A DNA stretch of 64,000 bases, from contig OY751486.1 in assembly GCA_963565915.1 (NCBI GenBank), positions 5,332,001-5,396,000 of the forward strand. The letters run 5' to 3'. A program made the translations under genes and the position numbers. The DNA comes from Entoloma clypeatum (Eukaryota; Basidiomycota; Agaricomycetes; Agaricales; Entolomataceae). This document shows, piece by piece, positions 29,830-41,425 of this stretch (position 1 is the stretch's first letter; each line of letters opens with the position of its first letter). A model generated the notes under the pieces. The model had not been told where the DNA came from, did not search any database, and saw only the letters and a program-made list of their open reading frames with translations.

Positions 29830-30900
29830 TCAGCCTGCAGTTTGTATTGCTTCTGGGACGGCGTGAGGTGGGGAAACAAGGGTGGATTGGGTGAGTTCCT
29901 GAGCTATGCAGTCTGTATGTTGTAGGTGGAGGGTGAGAATGTTGGCATGATGTTGCAGATATTTGGAGAAGGCCTTGCTTTTCCAGCGCCCCTTGTGTTT
30001 GATGGCTTCAAATGTCAAACTTTGGAGGAGGAGCTCAAGGACTGAGCCAATGTGAATGCAGTGCCCCTGGATGGGAGCCAAGCCGAGGTTGTTGAGGGTT
30101 GTGTTTATCCGTTTGAGGAAGGCATATTTGGTGAGCGTGATGTGGGGAACACTGTTCTTGTGGTTGGACCAATAGGAAAATAATGGGTCGTTGGGTGGGG
30201 GATCATTGATGTCAGGGTGATTGCTGAACACGGAAAAGGGATCGGCACTGTCTCCTTCTCGCAGAGACCAGAAAATGTCCTCCCGCATGGCTGCTGTCTT
30301 GGTCCAAAGAAGATGGAAAACACATTGCGGGATGCTATGACGGTCCGAGGTTCGAAACTTGGCTTGTGATCTCCTAATATGAAGCTTGGGGTCAAAATTG
30401 TCTCAATTCTTGACAGTAAATTTGCCGAGCCACAAGGAACACCAGAAAGTAGTGGTGAGGCATGCAAAGACTACGGTGTCGAGGGGCTCATTGAGGCACA
30501 GTTGGGGTTTGATGGTTTTGACGAGGAGGGGGGGTCGCTTATTGCGCTTGGACTCCAATGGCGCGAGCTTTGCGGCACCCCTCAGGATGGTCTGCATGGT
30601 GTTGCAATTGATGGCAAAAGGGAGACCATGAATTATGTGTAGTATCCTGCAAGTGTTGCTGCAAAGAGCTTGAGGGGCTCGCACAATGAGGGCCCTCTCT
30701 GAGGTCCAGGGACTTGTAGGTGGTCACAATATGAGTGAAAGATGGCCAGTCCTGTGCTGTAGCCTTCGACAGTGCCGGACATCCTCCAGTTTGTCGATGA
30801 GAGCTTGAGGTGGCTCAAAACCAGAGTCTATCCATGGAGCATGGGAGACGACAGGCCTCCAGACCAGGAGTCTGGTTTTGGCTGGGCAGGGGGGGCATAG
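29830..30900 (-). pseudogene. Tyrosine recombinase, decayed
   Basis: Frames strung together read LNEPLDTVVFACLTTTFWCS, LWLGKFTVKN, then NSVPHITLTKYAFLKRIN, NNLGLAPIQGHCIHIGSVLE and KGRWKSKAFSKYLQHHANIL. This matches the catalytic half of YR-retroelement recombinases as I know them, where the box I arginine lies in a RLGEFT-like block and the second in H-x-x-R. Here those positions read W and H (H-C-I-H), both explicable by CpG loss from CGG and CGC, and the terminal tyrosine region reads LTLHLQ. The enzyme normally inserts circular intermediates by strand exchange. It is inactive here. Family assignment rests on remembered consensus. Confidence 0.55.
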
Positions 30901-31089
30901 AAGGAGTGAGGGAGGTGAAATTGAGGGAGAGGGAGGTACGTTAGTCCTGATTATTGATAAAGCTTGTGTCAGCTTTGGCAGCCAAAAGGTGCTTGAGCAG
31001 GCAGGCTGTGTCACTAAGGGTGACATCTCCGTACAAACATTGCTTGCTCTGATCAACCTGTTTGGGGTGATGGTGGGTTGCTTGTCCAT

Positions 31090-31666
31090 CCATGCCATTC
31101 GAAAGGTGGATAGTTCATCCAATGTCAAAGATGAAGGTTGCTGCCTCTGAAGGGATGGGAATGATGGGGAGGACATGGTGGGATTGTGGGAAGATGCTAC
31201 AAGAGGGTCCATTGGCGGGATTCTGCTCAGATTCAATGTAGTGGGTGGGGTATTTAATGCCCAGCTCCTCTTCCAGTCTATGGACTCGGCGGAAGACAGC
31301 GTTGACTGCCTGATTTCTGCTCCTGCTGACCCACCATCCCTCGACAATGCCAGTGTTGTCACCATTTAGCAGAAACTGTTGGACCTCTGGGTAAAGTCAT
31401 GTAACTGAGATGGCCAGAAGTTCGAAGCCAATTGCTTCAGCCCATCCAATATTATGCTCATTGCATTCCCAACTCTGGACCAGAGTCCAAGCTCACCATT
31501 GGCTGCCAATGGTGATCCCGATTCCTGTGGAAGAGCTGGCATCCAAGAAGGCTCTGGCATCGACAATCTTGACTGGATGAGGGATGGGGTGAGAAGGGGG
31601 CAAGTTTGATAATTGGTCCATCCACCAGGAAAGCTCTGCAGGGATGGCACGAGGCGGGGTATGTGT
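31090..31666 (-). pseudogene. RNase H-like domain of the DIRS-like element
   Basis: Frames read AELSWWMDQLSNLPPSHPIP, DARAFLDASSSTGIGITIGS, then GDNTGIVEGWW, RSRNQAVNAVFRRVHRLEEE and YIESEQNPANGPS. D-A-S-x-x-x-G-I-G-I and G-D-N-x-G-I-V-E-G-W are the RNase H signature seen next to the recombinase in YR retroelements. At least one frame shift (near 31490) breaks it. The 5' part is cut by the MITE at 31667. Confidence 0.58.
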
Positions 31667-32082
31667 CACTCCTGACACTGGTAAGTTTTTCTGGAGGAAA
31701 AATCTATTGTGAAAGAGGAATCCTCTTTTCTTTGGGTGTATCTTTGAGAAAGATACAAAGTATTTCATATAGAAAATTTTAGGAAACATATAATGTGTTT
31801 CCAAAGTATTTCTTCTGGTAAAACTTTTCATTTTTCCAAGAGTTTTTCTCAAAGATAAACTTATTCCATTGTTCAAACAATGGATCTAGTTTTTCCTCAA
31901 GAAAAACTGTAGGATAAACAAAAGGTTTTTTGGCCAAAAATATTTGGAAAAAACATTACATGTTTCTTGAAAATTTCCATATAAAATACTTTGTATCTTT
32001 CTTAAAGATATATCCAAAGGAAAGAGGATTCCTCTTTCATAATGAATTTTTCCTCCAGAAAAACTTTTCAGTGTCAGGAGTG
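31667..32082. mobile_element. Foldback MITE, 416 bp, long inverted repeats
   Basis: Starts CACTCCTGACACT and ends AGTGTCAGGAGTG. The inverted repeats extend about 160 bp per arm with roughly 85 percent match (for example aaagaggaatcctctt in both), leaving a short AT-rich centre. It has no coding capacity. The left flank is TGT. The right flank is also TGT but coincides with the first bases of the gypsy D LTR, so the duplication is ambiguous. The mobilising transposase is unknown. Confidence 0.8.
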
Positions 32083-32515
32083 TGTAAGGGTGACCTTACG
32101 ATCCAAGACTCAAACTCAGATACTTGCAAGGGAGATCCAAAGATTAGATTGAGCAGTCTGATAAGTAATACAACACATACCTTGCAAGGGAGATCCAAAG
32201 AGAAAGTTCTAAGAATTCCCCTGCAAGCTAGTTAGATAAATAGTAAAATGAGATATTAAATAGGAGATAAAGCGAGATGCATGAATGATGAGCAATGATT
32301 GGGAGTAGGGATGGGGGATGGATGGAAACAAGATGAATGATAGTACCTGCGATCCGACGTGCAGAGTAGCGGATGGGCACGGAGTCATCGGATGTGGAGA
32401 GGCGGATAAGATGTTGGAGGCAGCGGATATGATCAAAGGACGTCGGAGATGGTGGAATAGAAAGGAAATGAAGAAAGGAAAGGAAAAATGAAAAGTGAAA
32501 GTGGTTGCCCTTACA
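32083..32515 (-). repeat. 3' LTR of gypsy D
   Basis: 433 bp. Compared with the other copy it has an extra 'caagggagatccaaag' block near the inner side, fewer gaaagg units near the outer side, and many substitutions, so the insertion is old. Confidence 0.88.
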
Positions 32516-32526
32516 TCACCCCCCCT

Positions 32527-35500
32527 TCAAGGCACGGCGTCTTGACATGTCAGGCGAAACGAGTCAAATATCGCGGCAGCGATCCGCCACGGAGCTCCCG
32601 GATGGCATCGGTAGAAGTCGCGGACTAGGCATGGAGCATGGACATTGTCTTCTGCTTCCCAGGAATTCTCTTCGTAGCCATATCCCTTCCATTTGACCAA
32701 GAATTGAAGCTTGCCTCGATGCAGTCGGCTGTCCAAGAGGTTTTCAACATCATACTCCAATTCTTCTCCGACTACCGTCGGAGGCGGAGGAGAGCGGACT
32801 TGGCGTCGGAAAGGGTCGTCGGGAACTAGTGAAAGTTTGACGACATGGAATACTGGGTGAACACAGGACATGGAAGGGGGAAGGCGAAGTTCGTAGGCAT
32901 GTGTTCCGACAGGTCGGACCACTGGGAAAGGGCCTATGTATCAATGTGCAAGTTTTTTTGTGGGTCGGGTGGTTTTGAGGTCTGATGAGTCTAAAAAGAC
33001 CTTGTCCCCCAGGCAGAATGTTGGAGTGGTGCTCCGATGCTGGTTGTAGTATCGCGCCATGTCGTCTTTTGCCTTTGTCAGTGCTGCGCGAGCCTCTTCC
33101 AGAGTGGACTTCATCCACTTGCTGGAAGCCATTCATCCCAATTGTCTTGACGTTCATTGACAAATAGGCGAAGGTATTGTTCCAATCCTTGATTGACCCA
33201 CTCCGTCTGTCCATTCGACTGCGGATGGTAGGCTGTCGAGGCAGCAACCTTAATGCTAAGCAGCCTGTATAGTTTGCACATGAACTTGGTGACAAACTGT
33301 GGTCCTCGGTTGGAGACAATGGCCTCCGGTAGTCCGTGGAGTTTCCAGACGTTTTGAACATAGGAGCGTGCAGTCCGGAGTGCATCAGGATGAAGTGTCC
33401 CTGCTTCCCTACTGCGTCCACTACCACCATGATAGCGTCGTAGCCGTGGGCTTCTGGTAGTTCAGTAATGAAGTCAACACTGGTTACTTGCCATCGCTCT
33501 GTGGGGACCGGTAGCGGATTGAGCTCTCCGGAGGGCGGAGTGTGTCGGACCTTGGTGCGGAGGCATGGGTCACATGTCTTGCAATATTGACCTATTAAAC
33601 GACACATGTGTGGCCACCAGTAATTGCGCGACACCAGTTCCAAGGTTTTCCACCATCCAGGATGTCCGGCCACCGGTGTGTCATGGTGTTGTGTGAGGAT
33701 CCAATGATGCAGTTGGTGGTTGTTAGGGACATAGATATGATCCCTGAAGTAGAGCAAACCTTCTGCTTGCCTCCACTCCGCACTGCGGACGGACCCCGCT
33801 CCGACGGTCGGAAGGGATTTGACAACCTCCGCCACACTATCCTCCAGTAACCCCTCTCGGATTCCCTGTCGGACCTGGCGGAGGACGTCACATCCTTCCC
33901 CTTGAACAGTTACCACACACATTGCTCGCACTGCAAACAATTCTGGTGGAAGAAGGATGATGTTTTCATTGTCCCACAATCTGTCTCCTTGGTCTGCTCG
34001 TCAGGACAAAGCGTCGGACTTGCCCATTGACTTGCCAGGTCGATGGTGCATTTTGAAATCGAAACGAGCGAGGTATAATGACCATCTAGCTTGTCATCGA
34101 TTTAGTTTTTGAGCTGTCATGAAATACTCAAGATTTTTGTGGTCTGTCCAAATCTCCACTGTCTTCTCCACTCCTTCAGTGAAGTGCCTCCACTCCTCCA
34201 ATGTGCGGACCACTGCCAGCATCTCCTTGTTGTAGATCTTGTAGTTGCATTGCACGGAACTTGCACCGGACTAAGGCTTTTGGAATAGAATGTGACAGGG
34301 TGCCACTTACTGTCCTCTGTTGGTTGGGACAGTACTGCTCTGGTTGCAAAGTCTGAGCTATCCGCTTCTATCCGCCACTCCTTTCCATGATCAGCTAAGA
34401 CCAGGATCGAGTGGATGTAATCCTCTGCTTCAACTCCGCAAATGCAGACACTTCTCCCTCCCTCCAAGACCAGAGGTGCCCTTTCTTCATGAGCTCGAAA
34501 AGAGGGTGTGCGATGTCCGAAAACCCTTCAATAAAACGGCGATAGAAGTTAGTGAATCCCAGAAAGGACTGTACTTCTCAGACGTTTGTTGGGGCGGGCC
34601 ACTCCGCGACCCCCGCTATCTTCACCAAATCCATCTCTACATGTCCTTGTTCAATAATAAGGCCTAGGTATTCAATGTGCATTTGTTCAAACTCGCATTT
34701 CTCTGGTTTTAGATAGAGTTTGTGTTCGCGAAGTCATTCCAGTACAATCCGTGTGACCCTCCAATGCTCCGCAAGGGTCTCTGTGAAGATGAGTATGTCG
34801 TTGAGGTAAACACAGACTACACCTTCAGTGATAAGGTCCTGAAAGATCTTGTTCATCATAGTCTGGAATGTGGATGGACTATTAGTGAGGCTGAAGGACA
34901 TCACCAATGGTTCATGGAGTCCGTGATTGGTCCAAAAAGTGGCCTTCCACTTGTCTCCGGGTTTTATCCGCACATTGTTGTAACCCCAGCAGATGTCGAG
35001 CTTGGTGAAGTATTGAGCATGTTGAAGTTTATTGATCAGTTCGGATATGAGCAGAAGTGGATACTTGTTTTTGATAGTTTTGGAATTGAGTGACCGGTAG
35101 TCTTGTACAAGACGAAGGGAGCCATCCTTCTTCTTGATGTAGAATACCAGAGATGCCATCAGAGACTTGGAAGGGCAGATCCGACCAGTTGCAAGGTTTT
35201 CCTCCAAAAACGTGTCAAGTTCCTTCTGTTCATTCAGAGCAAGCAGATATACCTTACAACCCGCCAGAGAGGCATCCAGAACAAGTTCAATGGCATGGTC
35301 CCAGTCCGCTCTTCCAGTAAGGTGTCAAAAGAGGTCTTTGAGAATATGTCTTCGAAGTCAAACAAGTGGTCTGGTACAGAGTCGCGGAACGATTTAGGTT
35401 TTTGGTTACTGAGGAAGGCCTCCGATAGATGTTGCGAGATATTGGATGAAGCACGGATGAACTCCGCCTCTGCGGGTACTGTTCCGACAAAAAGGCGATC

Positions 35501-36240
35501 TCCCTCCTCAAACTCATCCTCTTCCTCATCGTCTTCCGCTAACTCCTCCGGTTCCTCTTCTTCTGTGACATCCTCCACCCATGGGCCATGCGGAGCCTCC
35601 TCCTCTAGACCAGGTGTCGGAGTGGAACCCATCCGACAGGCTCAGATGCGGACTTGTTCGAACTTCCGCTCCTTCTGCTCTTGGGCTGCCTCTTGATGGC
35701 ATGTCCAACATTGTGCAGGACACTGGTTCATCTTCACTTCCCCTGAAGCCCAATCTACCTCGGGGTTGTGTTCTTTGAGCCAAGTGAAGCCTAACATGAT
35801 TTCTTGTTTTCCCAAGCTTGTTACTGCAAGCTGGGTCTGCTCCAAGTGATCCCGATAGTGGAGCACTACATCCAACACCTCCGTTATCACTCCGGCCTCA
35901 TTTGGAGTTCTGTCAATGTTGTATACCGGAATTGTGCATTGTAGTTTTCGAGTAGAGAGTCAATGTTTCTCGACCAGAGTGCGTTCAATAAACGACCCTG
36001 TTGCCCTGCTGTTGAGTAAGGCCTTTTGTGATAGTGTGTCTTTGGTGTCGGTAGTTTCAAGAACTATGTCTAGTTCAATAGAATTGTCAGAGTGAGCAGA
36101 TGCGAGGACATATTGTTTTGGAAGCCGACACTCCCATACAGAGAGGCGAAGGCGGATGGGATTTGCGGAGTTGGGTGCGACTATGGGATCGTTTGCAGGC
36201 TTAGAGATGGAGGGTATAGGATCATATTGTTCCATAAATA
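32527..36240 (-). pseudogene. Gypsy D pol (protease to chromodomain)
   Basis: The protease motif has decayed to LLNSRATGSF: the catalytic D-S-G reads N-S-R (codons at 36005-36013). [22 protein letters not shown], then SLTNSPSTFQTMMNKIFQDL, and the palm motif VYLNDILIF with Asn (34800-34802) for the first Asp. RNase H around 34117-34467 (EADSSDFATRAVLS) is shifted. Integrase finger: [22 protein letters not shown], then [20 protein letters not shown], after which the core is frameshifted. C-terminal chromodomain: ENLLDSRLHRGKLQFLVKWK then GYGYEENSWE. Both Asp losses and the Gly loss are G-to-A after C, that is, CpG to CpA. It is non-functional in three enzymes. Confidence 0.87.
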
Positions 36241-36282
36241 AGGCAGCATAACAATTTTTAGCAGACAACGAGGGCGCACTGT

Positions 36283-37426
36283 TCACTCGCTGTGGGGAGG
36301 AAAATCCTCCTGTCCTTCCTCCAACTCCGCAGACTCCGTGGGCAGAACGGAGTTGCCTTCCGCTGCGTCCTTGACCATGAGTTGTTCCATAACAAACTCG
36401 TCCTGCTCCTCCATTGTCATGAAGTGAATGTCGAAGCGAAGGGGGCATTCACAACTAAAGTGACCCGTTTTGTTACATCTGAAGCATGCATTGGCATTCT
36501 TGCCTTTGACACATGAAGTATCAATGTCCATTGCATTAGGATCCCTTGTTGGTGGAGCGGATGCAGATGCAAGCGGAGCTGTATGTGGAGTGAATGGAAT
36601 GTAGGGGCGAGGGAATACTGAGGTGCCAGGTACTCTTGGTCCAACAACATTGCGGAAGGCAGAGGTGCGGGTTGGAGCAGTGGCTTTGAAGGCTTTGTTG
36701 GCAATCCTATTGTCATCATTGACTCGTGCTGCAGAGTACCACTCATCGGGTTGTCATCCGCAGGTCGTCCGTGGGTCAGGGTGGCAATCTCATTCTGAAT
36801 GTTGGAATGGAGACCATGGCAGAATTTGAGTATGATGTTGGTATCCTCCTGATAGCCCACTTTCTCAATGTAGTCTTTGAACTCGTCAATATAGGTCTCG
36901 ACATCCCGTTGACCTTGATAATAGGATTCTCCTTCGAGGATCAGTCTCACGTCCTGTTCCTCATTCTTTGGAGTGAACTCCGCTGTAAAGACTGCACGGA
37001 AGTCCACCCAAGTCCGATAAGGCGGAGCACCAGTCCTCCGCTCCTGTCGGATAATGCGATCCGCAAAGCGTGCTGCGCGTCCACTCTTCATGAAAGATAA
37101 GGCCCAATAAATTTTAGCATGGTCGTCTGCGAACTGTTCCGGAGCCAGCCCCATAAACAATTCACAGGAGTGTAGAAAGGTCCAGCCATTTGCGCGCAGT
37201 CCATCGAAGTCCGACGGATTGGCAGGTTTTGCTCGATGCACGCCCAGATTGGCCGGAGCGATCGGAGCGGGTATAATAGCGGGTGCGGGAGCAGCTGGGA
37301 TAGGTGGCGGAGCTGGGGCGGGAATTGTGTTGAAGGCGAGGAGGAGTTGGTCAAGATATCAGCGAGAGTTTGATGTTGTTCCTGGAACTTGTGCTCGAGC
37401 TGTTCAAGGCAATTGGGGTCGTCCAT
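36283..37426 (-). pseudogene. Gypsy D gag
   Basis: The N-terminal part (37088-37426, MDDPNCLEQLEHKFQEQHQT) is in a different frame from the core (ANGWTFLHSCELFMGLAPEQ, SFMKSGRAARFADRI, DFRAVFTAEFTPKNEEQDVR, VETYIDEFKDYIEKVGY). One zinc knuckle CFRCNKTGHFSCEC follows a second frame change, and an acidic tail ends at 36283. At least two frameshifts are needed to join the parts. Confidence 0.84.
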
Positions 37427-37575
37427 TACTATGCGCGGAGCAGAATCACCAGTTACGGAGAGGTAATTAGAAGAACTGGAAGGGGTGTGAGATGTATCGG
37501 AGTTGGACGCGGACGAAGCTGCTCCAAAGCGCGGAATCGTGACAACGATGCAATCGGACCCGGTCCAATTAGAAG

Positions 37576-37585
37576 AGAACTTTCT
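37576..37585 (-). promoter_or_regulatory. Self-priming primer-binding site of gypsy D
   Basis: Element sense AGAAAGTTCT, 2 nt (GT) inside the 5' LTR. It is complementary to AGAACTTTCT at 37709-37700 in the LTR, which starts 32 nt after TATTTATC (37741). Confidence 0.68.
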
Positions 37586-37587
37586 AC

Positions 37588-38035
37588 TGTAAGGGCGACC
37601 TTACGATCCAAGACTCAAACTCAGATACTTGAGATCCGAAGTTTAGATTGAGCAGTCTGATAAGTAATACAACACATACCTTGCAAGGGAGATCCGAAGA
37701 GAAAGTTCTAAGAATTCCCCTGCAAGCTAGCAAGATAAATAGTAAAATGAGATATGAAATAGAGATAAAACGAGACACATGAATGATGAGCAATGATTGG
37801 GAGTAGCGATGAAGGATGAATGGAAACAAGATGAATGATAGTACCTGTGATCCGACATGCGGAGTAGCGGATGGGGGCGGAGTCGTCAGATGCAGAGAGG
37901 CGGATAAGATGTCAGAGACAGCGGAGACAGCGGATACGATCGGAGGACGTCGGAGATGGTGGAATAGAAAGGAAAGGAAGAAAGGAAAGGAAGAAAGGAA
38001 AGGAAAAGTGAAAAGTGAAAGTGGTTGCCCTTACA
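37588..38035 (-). repeat. 5' LTR of gypsy D
   Basis: 448 bp. A purine-rich tandem stretch (gaaaggaaagg units, 37970-38010) and several TCCG-containing words lie in U3. TATA-like TATTTATC at 37741-37734 and start motif AGAACTTTCT at 37709-37700. Confidence 0.87.
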
Positions 38036-38606
38036 GACCCCTGCTAGCGGTAAGCGTGCGGCTCCTCATTCGCCTCCCAGTCAGGGAGCTCTCAAGGTGA
38101 ACCTCCTGATTATTTCTTTTACTTCTTACTAAATTTCCTTCCAGAAACGTCGCTCCGATATCAGTCGTCAAGCTTTGCAAGCAGACAGCGAGGACGACGA
38201 CATTGAGGTGGTTGGCGCGCACACCCCCGCCAGACCTCAACCCATTGCTACTAGGCCCCGTGTTGTAACAGCGCCCGCGGCCACTGAAAAAGTGCCCGCG
38301 AGGCCCCCTACTCAACCTGTTACCAAAACCCGCCACGGTTGCGAAAGCACCGCAGGTCGACGCGAAAGAGGGTACTGCCCTCAAGGCAGATGAGTTGTGA
38401 CAACTTTGTATTGCGTTGCCTGTTATGGTACATTTTCTTCCTTCCTGACTCATTCTATAGTTAACTATGCCTTTTCTTAGCCCTGCCTTCCCTGCCTCAT
38501 TTGCGCCGGTGGACCCTTTGATTGTTATGCTGCATGGCACTCAGGGGTTCGGTATATCTATTTGACGGTGATTATGTCTTTCTGATATCTCCTTCCGAGA
38601 TTCCGC
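38036..38606 (+). other. Gene fragment between gypsy D and inverted LTR
   Basis: A likely intron (38097-38152, GTGAAC..TTCCAG) precedes an open stretch 38153-38393 reading KRRSDISRQALQADSEDDDI then EVVGAHTPARPQPIATRP, a Lys/Arg/Asp/Pro-rich protein without a known domain. It ends at a stop at 38391-38393. The start lies upstream in sequence now occupied by gypsy D. I do not recognise it; it could be a host exon or part of an unrelated element's gag. Nothing is seen in 38394-38606. Confidence 0.4.
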
Positions 38607-39556
38607 TGATACGACCGCTGCGCGGCTGTGCTTGAAAATTCACTTTTCCCACAGTTTTGTCAGTATAAGAATATAATGCTGGCCCCTTCACAAACATATT
38701 CTATTGGAACTGATGGTACTACTGGCTACCTAAGAGTGTCTAAATACCACTGGACCACCTTTGGTCATGATCTTGGGAACAGTCACTTTGAGGGCTTAAC
38801 CAAAACTTGACACAAAACACTTTATTTCTCAATGGATAAGACCATTGAGGGGACCAGTCATTAATAAGAATATTCTATGACATATCACCCTATCCAATCA
38901 CTACTATTGACTATGAACAATCTGAGGGCTCGGGGGACTCATATTAATGAGCAGGATGCCCAGCATCACAGTGTACGACGCGCGATCACAGATGCCGTGA
39001 TGCCGATCTGTGTGACTTACCAGAAATAGACCGAACCCTGGAAACGGGTTCCCGGTCCGTGACGCTTCAGACCGATCAATGACAACCGGGAACTTGATTG
39101 ATCGATCGACAACATCAATATTGATGCAGACTTCTAGAATGCTCACGAAACGACATGTTCTTGTCGCTCCACTCCACCAGGGCCGGTTGCCCTCTCGACA
39201 CCTCGGAAATATGTTTAAAGGACCCCTGTGAATATTTGGACCATGCCCAAATAACAGATACCCTGGAAACCGATTTGTTATGGACATATCTTGTGATAAA
39301 CCTTATATATATATTTCATCTCTTGTCATGTATAAAAACTATAGTTTCCTGCCATGTACTGTAGATTAGAAAGGCCCCCCAGCCAGATCCAATTCCTCTC
39401 TCTCTCTCAGTGATTGATTGAGTGGTTAGATTTTCTAAGTCTCATCCAAAGGGAGTCTCAGTGAACCCTGAGGAAACTCGATCTCATATTATTATTTTAT
39501 TTGATCAAAACCCTTGATTGTCGACGCGCGACCTCGCAACGACTTTCTACAACAGA
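38607..39556 (+). repeat. LTR of the gypsy E family, plus orientation
   Basis: Starts TGATACGACC and matches, in reverse orientation, the LTR ending at 42880, at roughly 85 percent over its first 760 bp and patchily to about 39550. It contains TATATATATTT near 39305 and TATAAAAACT near 39331. Three copies of gatcgatc-like words occur near 39075-39120. The inner end is only approximate (gacaaacgag is shared by both copies). Either a solo LTR or the end of a rearranged second element. Confidence 0.75.
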
Positions 39557-40001
39557 CAAACGAGTCTAACTACTTACGAAATAAGTGGTTAAGTTCCCGC
39601 CACCCTTGAACTAATTGTTGAGAGTGTTGTTGGGTGTTTGAGGTGTTTGTAGAGCTCTGACCAGAGGCTCTCACATTTTCGGCGCTCGTCACAAACTCGC
39701 TTCTCACCGCTCTTTCATGTTCTGTTTCATTTATGGCAATTTGAGGTTCACAATTGTACTGGAACAGGCTTGCGACCCCCCACTCCCCCACACTAAAGAA
39801 TACAACTCTCTGAGTTGGACATTGCTCTATTCCGTGAAGGCAAGACCAGCATTGCGAAGCTCCCCCTGTTGACTATCACCAGGGCTGACTATCCCCCATA
39901 GAGGGAACCACCGTGCCTAACCACGCAATCCCGGGCGCCACTACCATCTGGTATAGCACGGCCTCAAAAAAAAACTTTCCTTACTAAGTCACCAGGAAAG
40001 C
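39557..40001 (+). other. Upstream region of the five-exon gene
   Basis: A 73-codon minus-strand frame (39570-39791, ASLFQYNCEPQIAINETEHE) is present but unrecognised. A block near 39869-39960 (tgactatc repeats, cgggcgccactaccatctgg) and an A9 run (39966-39974) lie upstream of the TATA box. No transposon ends were found. Confidence 0.35.
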
Positions 40002-40009
40002 TATAAAAG
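40002..40009 (+). promoter_or_regulatory. TATA box of the five-exon gene
   Basis: TATAAAAG, 106 bp upstream of the ATG at 40108, leaving room for a start near 40032 and a leader of about 75 nt rich in C and A. Confidence 0.55.
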
Positions 40010-40107
40010 CCCGCGACCACTCAAAGAGTAAACGCCACCCTCACCCTAGCACAAATCAACCCCGCTAGACAAACTCGCCCTCGGGTCACACACCGCCTCT
40101 AAAAAAG

Positions 40108-41425
40108 ATGTCTAACGAAGATGAAACCCAGGCCGTGAAAAAGGTCTTAGCCTCGCTCATCAGTTCATTCCCGGAAGATCCCCAGGCACCTGCCAAGAAG
40201 CTGCCAACCTGCTCCGAGGCATACCTCATCTGTCGGTACGCATATGACAACCTCAAAGTACGTTGCGACAGCGCACCGAACCTGTTTGACCATTCCAACT
40301 ATTCCATCAGCCTCTAAATCTCTGTCATGCACATATTTCCAATGAGTACCTCAAGGACGCACAACTCGCGGACCACATTTTTGTAGCTAGGAATGGCCTA
40401 CAGGCGTTCCATGACAAGAACAAGTCTTGGAGACTCCCGCCCATGTTCTTCACCCTCAAGGACATGGTCACGTACATACAATATCTGCGTCAAGGACCTA
40501 CATCCACCGAGGAGACTGCGCCTCCACCTGCAAGTGAGCCTCCGGCCAACAGCGAGAAACCCAAAGTGAGTTGACGCGAGAGCTGGAGTCCGTCCCCCGC
40601 ACTAATTGAATGGCTCGACCAGGTCAAGGTAACTGATTCCGATGCCGATCTCAATCTCAATGTCTCTAATATCCCGGACGCAAACAGCCCATCTGCCGCC
40701 GCGGAACCTGAACTAACCCAGCCGGGGACAGCAACAACAGCGACGGAAATGCCGAGTGCCCCGTCGAACCTCGTAAGCAATCACGAGATGATGAATCTGA
40801 TCATGAGGTCTGTCATTATTCTTATACTACCTTCTGACTTCCAATGGTATTGAAGCCGCTTCTCGCTACTGTGCAAGAAGATGGACGTCGACCCCGAGAC
40901 CCTCCATCCCATAACTGCGGACAATGGGTCTGCCAAGAAGTCCGTTACAGCTCCTTTGACGGAGAAATCATTGTCCAGCACGGTACGTCAACATACTGCC
41001 CCCAACAATCTCTTCTAATTTTCCCCACATCACAGAAAGGGTCTGGGTCGAAGGGCAAATCGGCCCCGGGTCCCAAATCCAATAAGAAACCGCAGCTGGA
41101 TACCAAGGAAGCCCCGTTCAAGGACACAGCGCCGATGGGACCAGCACAAGTGGAGCAGCGAGGTAATTTCCACAAAGAAGGTACCATACTAAACATCTCC
41201 GCCTTCTTCAATATGTCACCCCCAAACAAGATCCTCTCAGAGACTGGGTCAATCCTGGAGATGCCCCTGACTCACACCGAGAAGTCCCTTCATGACACCG
41301 AGGCCCTCGTCCGATCCCAATTTCTCACTACAATTTCTTCTCTTGATTACAACTTAAAGTATGCACAATACCTTAAGCAGCGACACAACCTTCTCCTCTC
41401 CGAATTGAAGGAGCAGTATGAGTAA
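40108..41425 (+). CDS. Five-exon gene of unknown function between inverted LTRs
   Basis: Exons 40108-40257, 40311-40565, 40623-40807, 40856-40982 and 41036-41425 join into one 368-residue frame. All four introns (53, 57, 48 and 53 bp) have GT..AG borders and plausible branch sites. The protein starts MSNEDETQAVKKVLASLISS and contains LPTCSEAYLICRYAYDNLK, LADHIFVARNGLQAFHDKNK and SWRLPPMFFTLKDMVTYIQY. A Pro/Glu/Ala/Ser-rich linker and a Lys/Pro-rich segment follow, and a C-terminal stretch (LEMPLTHTEKSLHD, SSLDYNLKYAQYLKQRHNLL) looks helical. No signal peptide, membrane segment or known domain is seen. The intact frame and introns stand out against the decayed elements around it, so it is either a functional host gene trapped between LTRs or cargo. 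Its function is unknown. Confidence 0.72.

Larger units (their letters stand above)
29556..31666 (-). mobile_element. DIRS-like tyrosine-recombinase retroelement remnant
   Basis: The minus strand holds an RNase H-like segment (31090-31666) followed by a tyrosine recombinase (29830-30900), the order found in DIRS/Ngaro-type elements. No LTRs or integrase belong to it. The upstream RT is not present: at 31667 a MITE and then gypsy D replace it. Many stops and frame changes are present. The terminal split repeats expected of the class were not identified in 29556-29829. Confidence 0.6.
32083..38035 (-). mobile_element. Ty3/gypsy chromodomain retrotransposon D, decayed
   Basis: Minus-strand element with LTRs 32083-32515 and 37588-38035, both TGTAAGGGC-like..CCTTACA. 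Gag, protease, RT, RNase H, integrase and chromodomain are recognisable but broken by stops and frameshifts. A purine tract (AAGGGGGGGTGA) abuts the 3' LTR. No matching target duplication (left gagtg, right gaccc). Its left end is exactly the end of a MITE. It has a self-priming site like A, B, C and F. Confidence 0.9.

Noticed and set aside
37960..38010. gaaagg purine repeats as a polypurine tract.
   Set aside because: They lie inside the D LTR; the tract abutting the 3' LTR is at 32516-32527.
39557..39566. gacaaacgag after the plus LTR as a primer-binding site.
   Set aside because: No complementarity to the LTR start region or to a tRNA 3' end was seen, and the same word follows the inverted copy.
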